Below the pieces are notes generated by a model. It saw only the letters and a list, made by a program, of their open reading frames with translations. It was not told where the DNA came from and did not search any database. From Favolaschia claudopus (Eukaryota > Basidiomycota > Agaricomycetes > Agaricales > Mycenaceae): DNA of 64,000 nucleotides. This document shows, one piece after another, positions 63,862 to 64,000 of the stretch (position 1 is the first letter of the stretch; each line of letters opens with the position of its first letter). The stretch lies in NCBI GenBank assembly GCA_037176885.1, contig JAWWNJ010000072.1, positions 372,001-436,000 on the forward strand, in the 5' to 3' direction. The translations under genes were made by a program, and so were the position numbers.

Positions 63862-64000
63862 GGGTCCCCCCGGGCTCGAAAAAAAACTTTCTACCAAATT
63901 TTGGAACTTGACGTAGAAGGTTATTGGCACTCAAAATAAGCTCTTGGGCTTACCTTGACACTTGATTTTGGTAAATTTGTGGTCAATTTGTGTATCTATG

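Overview
The window reads as nuclear DNA of a mushroom-forming fungus (Agaricomycetes). The evidence is spliceosomal introns of 48-76 bp, fragments of gene families expanded in agarics (alpha-type protein kinase, von Willebrand A, F-box, RecQ-like helicase, a DDE integrase-like family, a CCMHK...KGGN family) and the transposon mixture (Ty3/Gypsy, Ty1/Copia, Tad-like LINE, Helitron, hAT, TA-inserting elements). Family names are recalled, not searched. No rRNA, CRISPR or bacterial operon was seen, and almost nothing looks like an intact host gene. The exceptions are one small spliced Lys/Ala-rich chromatin-type gene (11033-11691) and a 3'-truncated vWA gene (37704-38502).

Layout. 0.5-4 kb: a DDE integrase-like pseudogene (minus) carrying two tandem MITEs abuts an alpha-kinase pseudogene (plus) that is split by a 5'-truncated LINE. 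4-14.6 kb: MITEs, foldbacks, a degenerate telomere-like tract, the Lys/Ala-rich gene and an F-box relic. 14.6-20.3 kb: a Copia pol pseudogene with three separate insertions, its polypurine tract, an LTR start and duplicated LTR-like modules. 20.6-27.4 kb: MITEs, a LINE RT relic, and two copies of a helicase-associated gene segment, one carrying two extra insertions whose empty sites survive in the other; then a Helitron protein relic. 28-35.3 kb: giant palindromic MITEs and a decayed Gypsy element on the minus strand. 35-41 kb: vWA gene, a 1.3-kb TIR element with exon-like coding pieces, and a Helitron-type terminus. 41-45 kb: a gag-only Copia element with a hAT in one LTR and an ORF1-only LINE beside that LTR. 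45-54 kb: half MITEs, a SINE-like unit inside a TIR element, a DDE_3 transposase relic, and a nested set of TIR elements. 54.5-59 kb: a 4.5-kb element with 58-bp TIRs and dispersed GCCTCCG motifs. 59-64 kb: MITEs, a 752-bp tandem duplication, a decayed CCMHK-family gene and a terminal TIR element.

The coding pieces do not form a pathway. The window is a stratified record of insertion into insertion, and many layers can be ordered in time from target-site duplications. The most unusual signals are: the 4.5-kb element; two hairpins with an identical 16-nt core but unrelated perfect 15-bp arms; an ORF1-only LINE with a 13-bp target-site duplication next to a gag-only Copia; and a possible uncharacterised RNase-H-like protein family at 60.4-62.7 kb.
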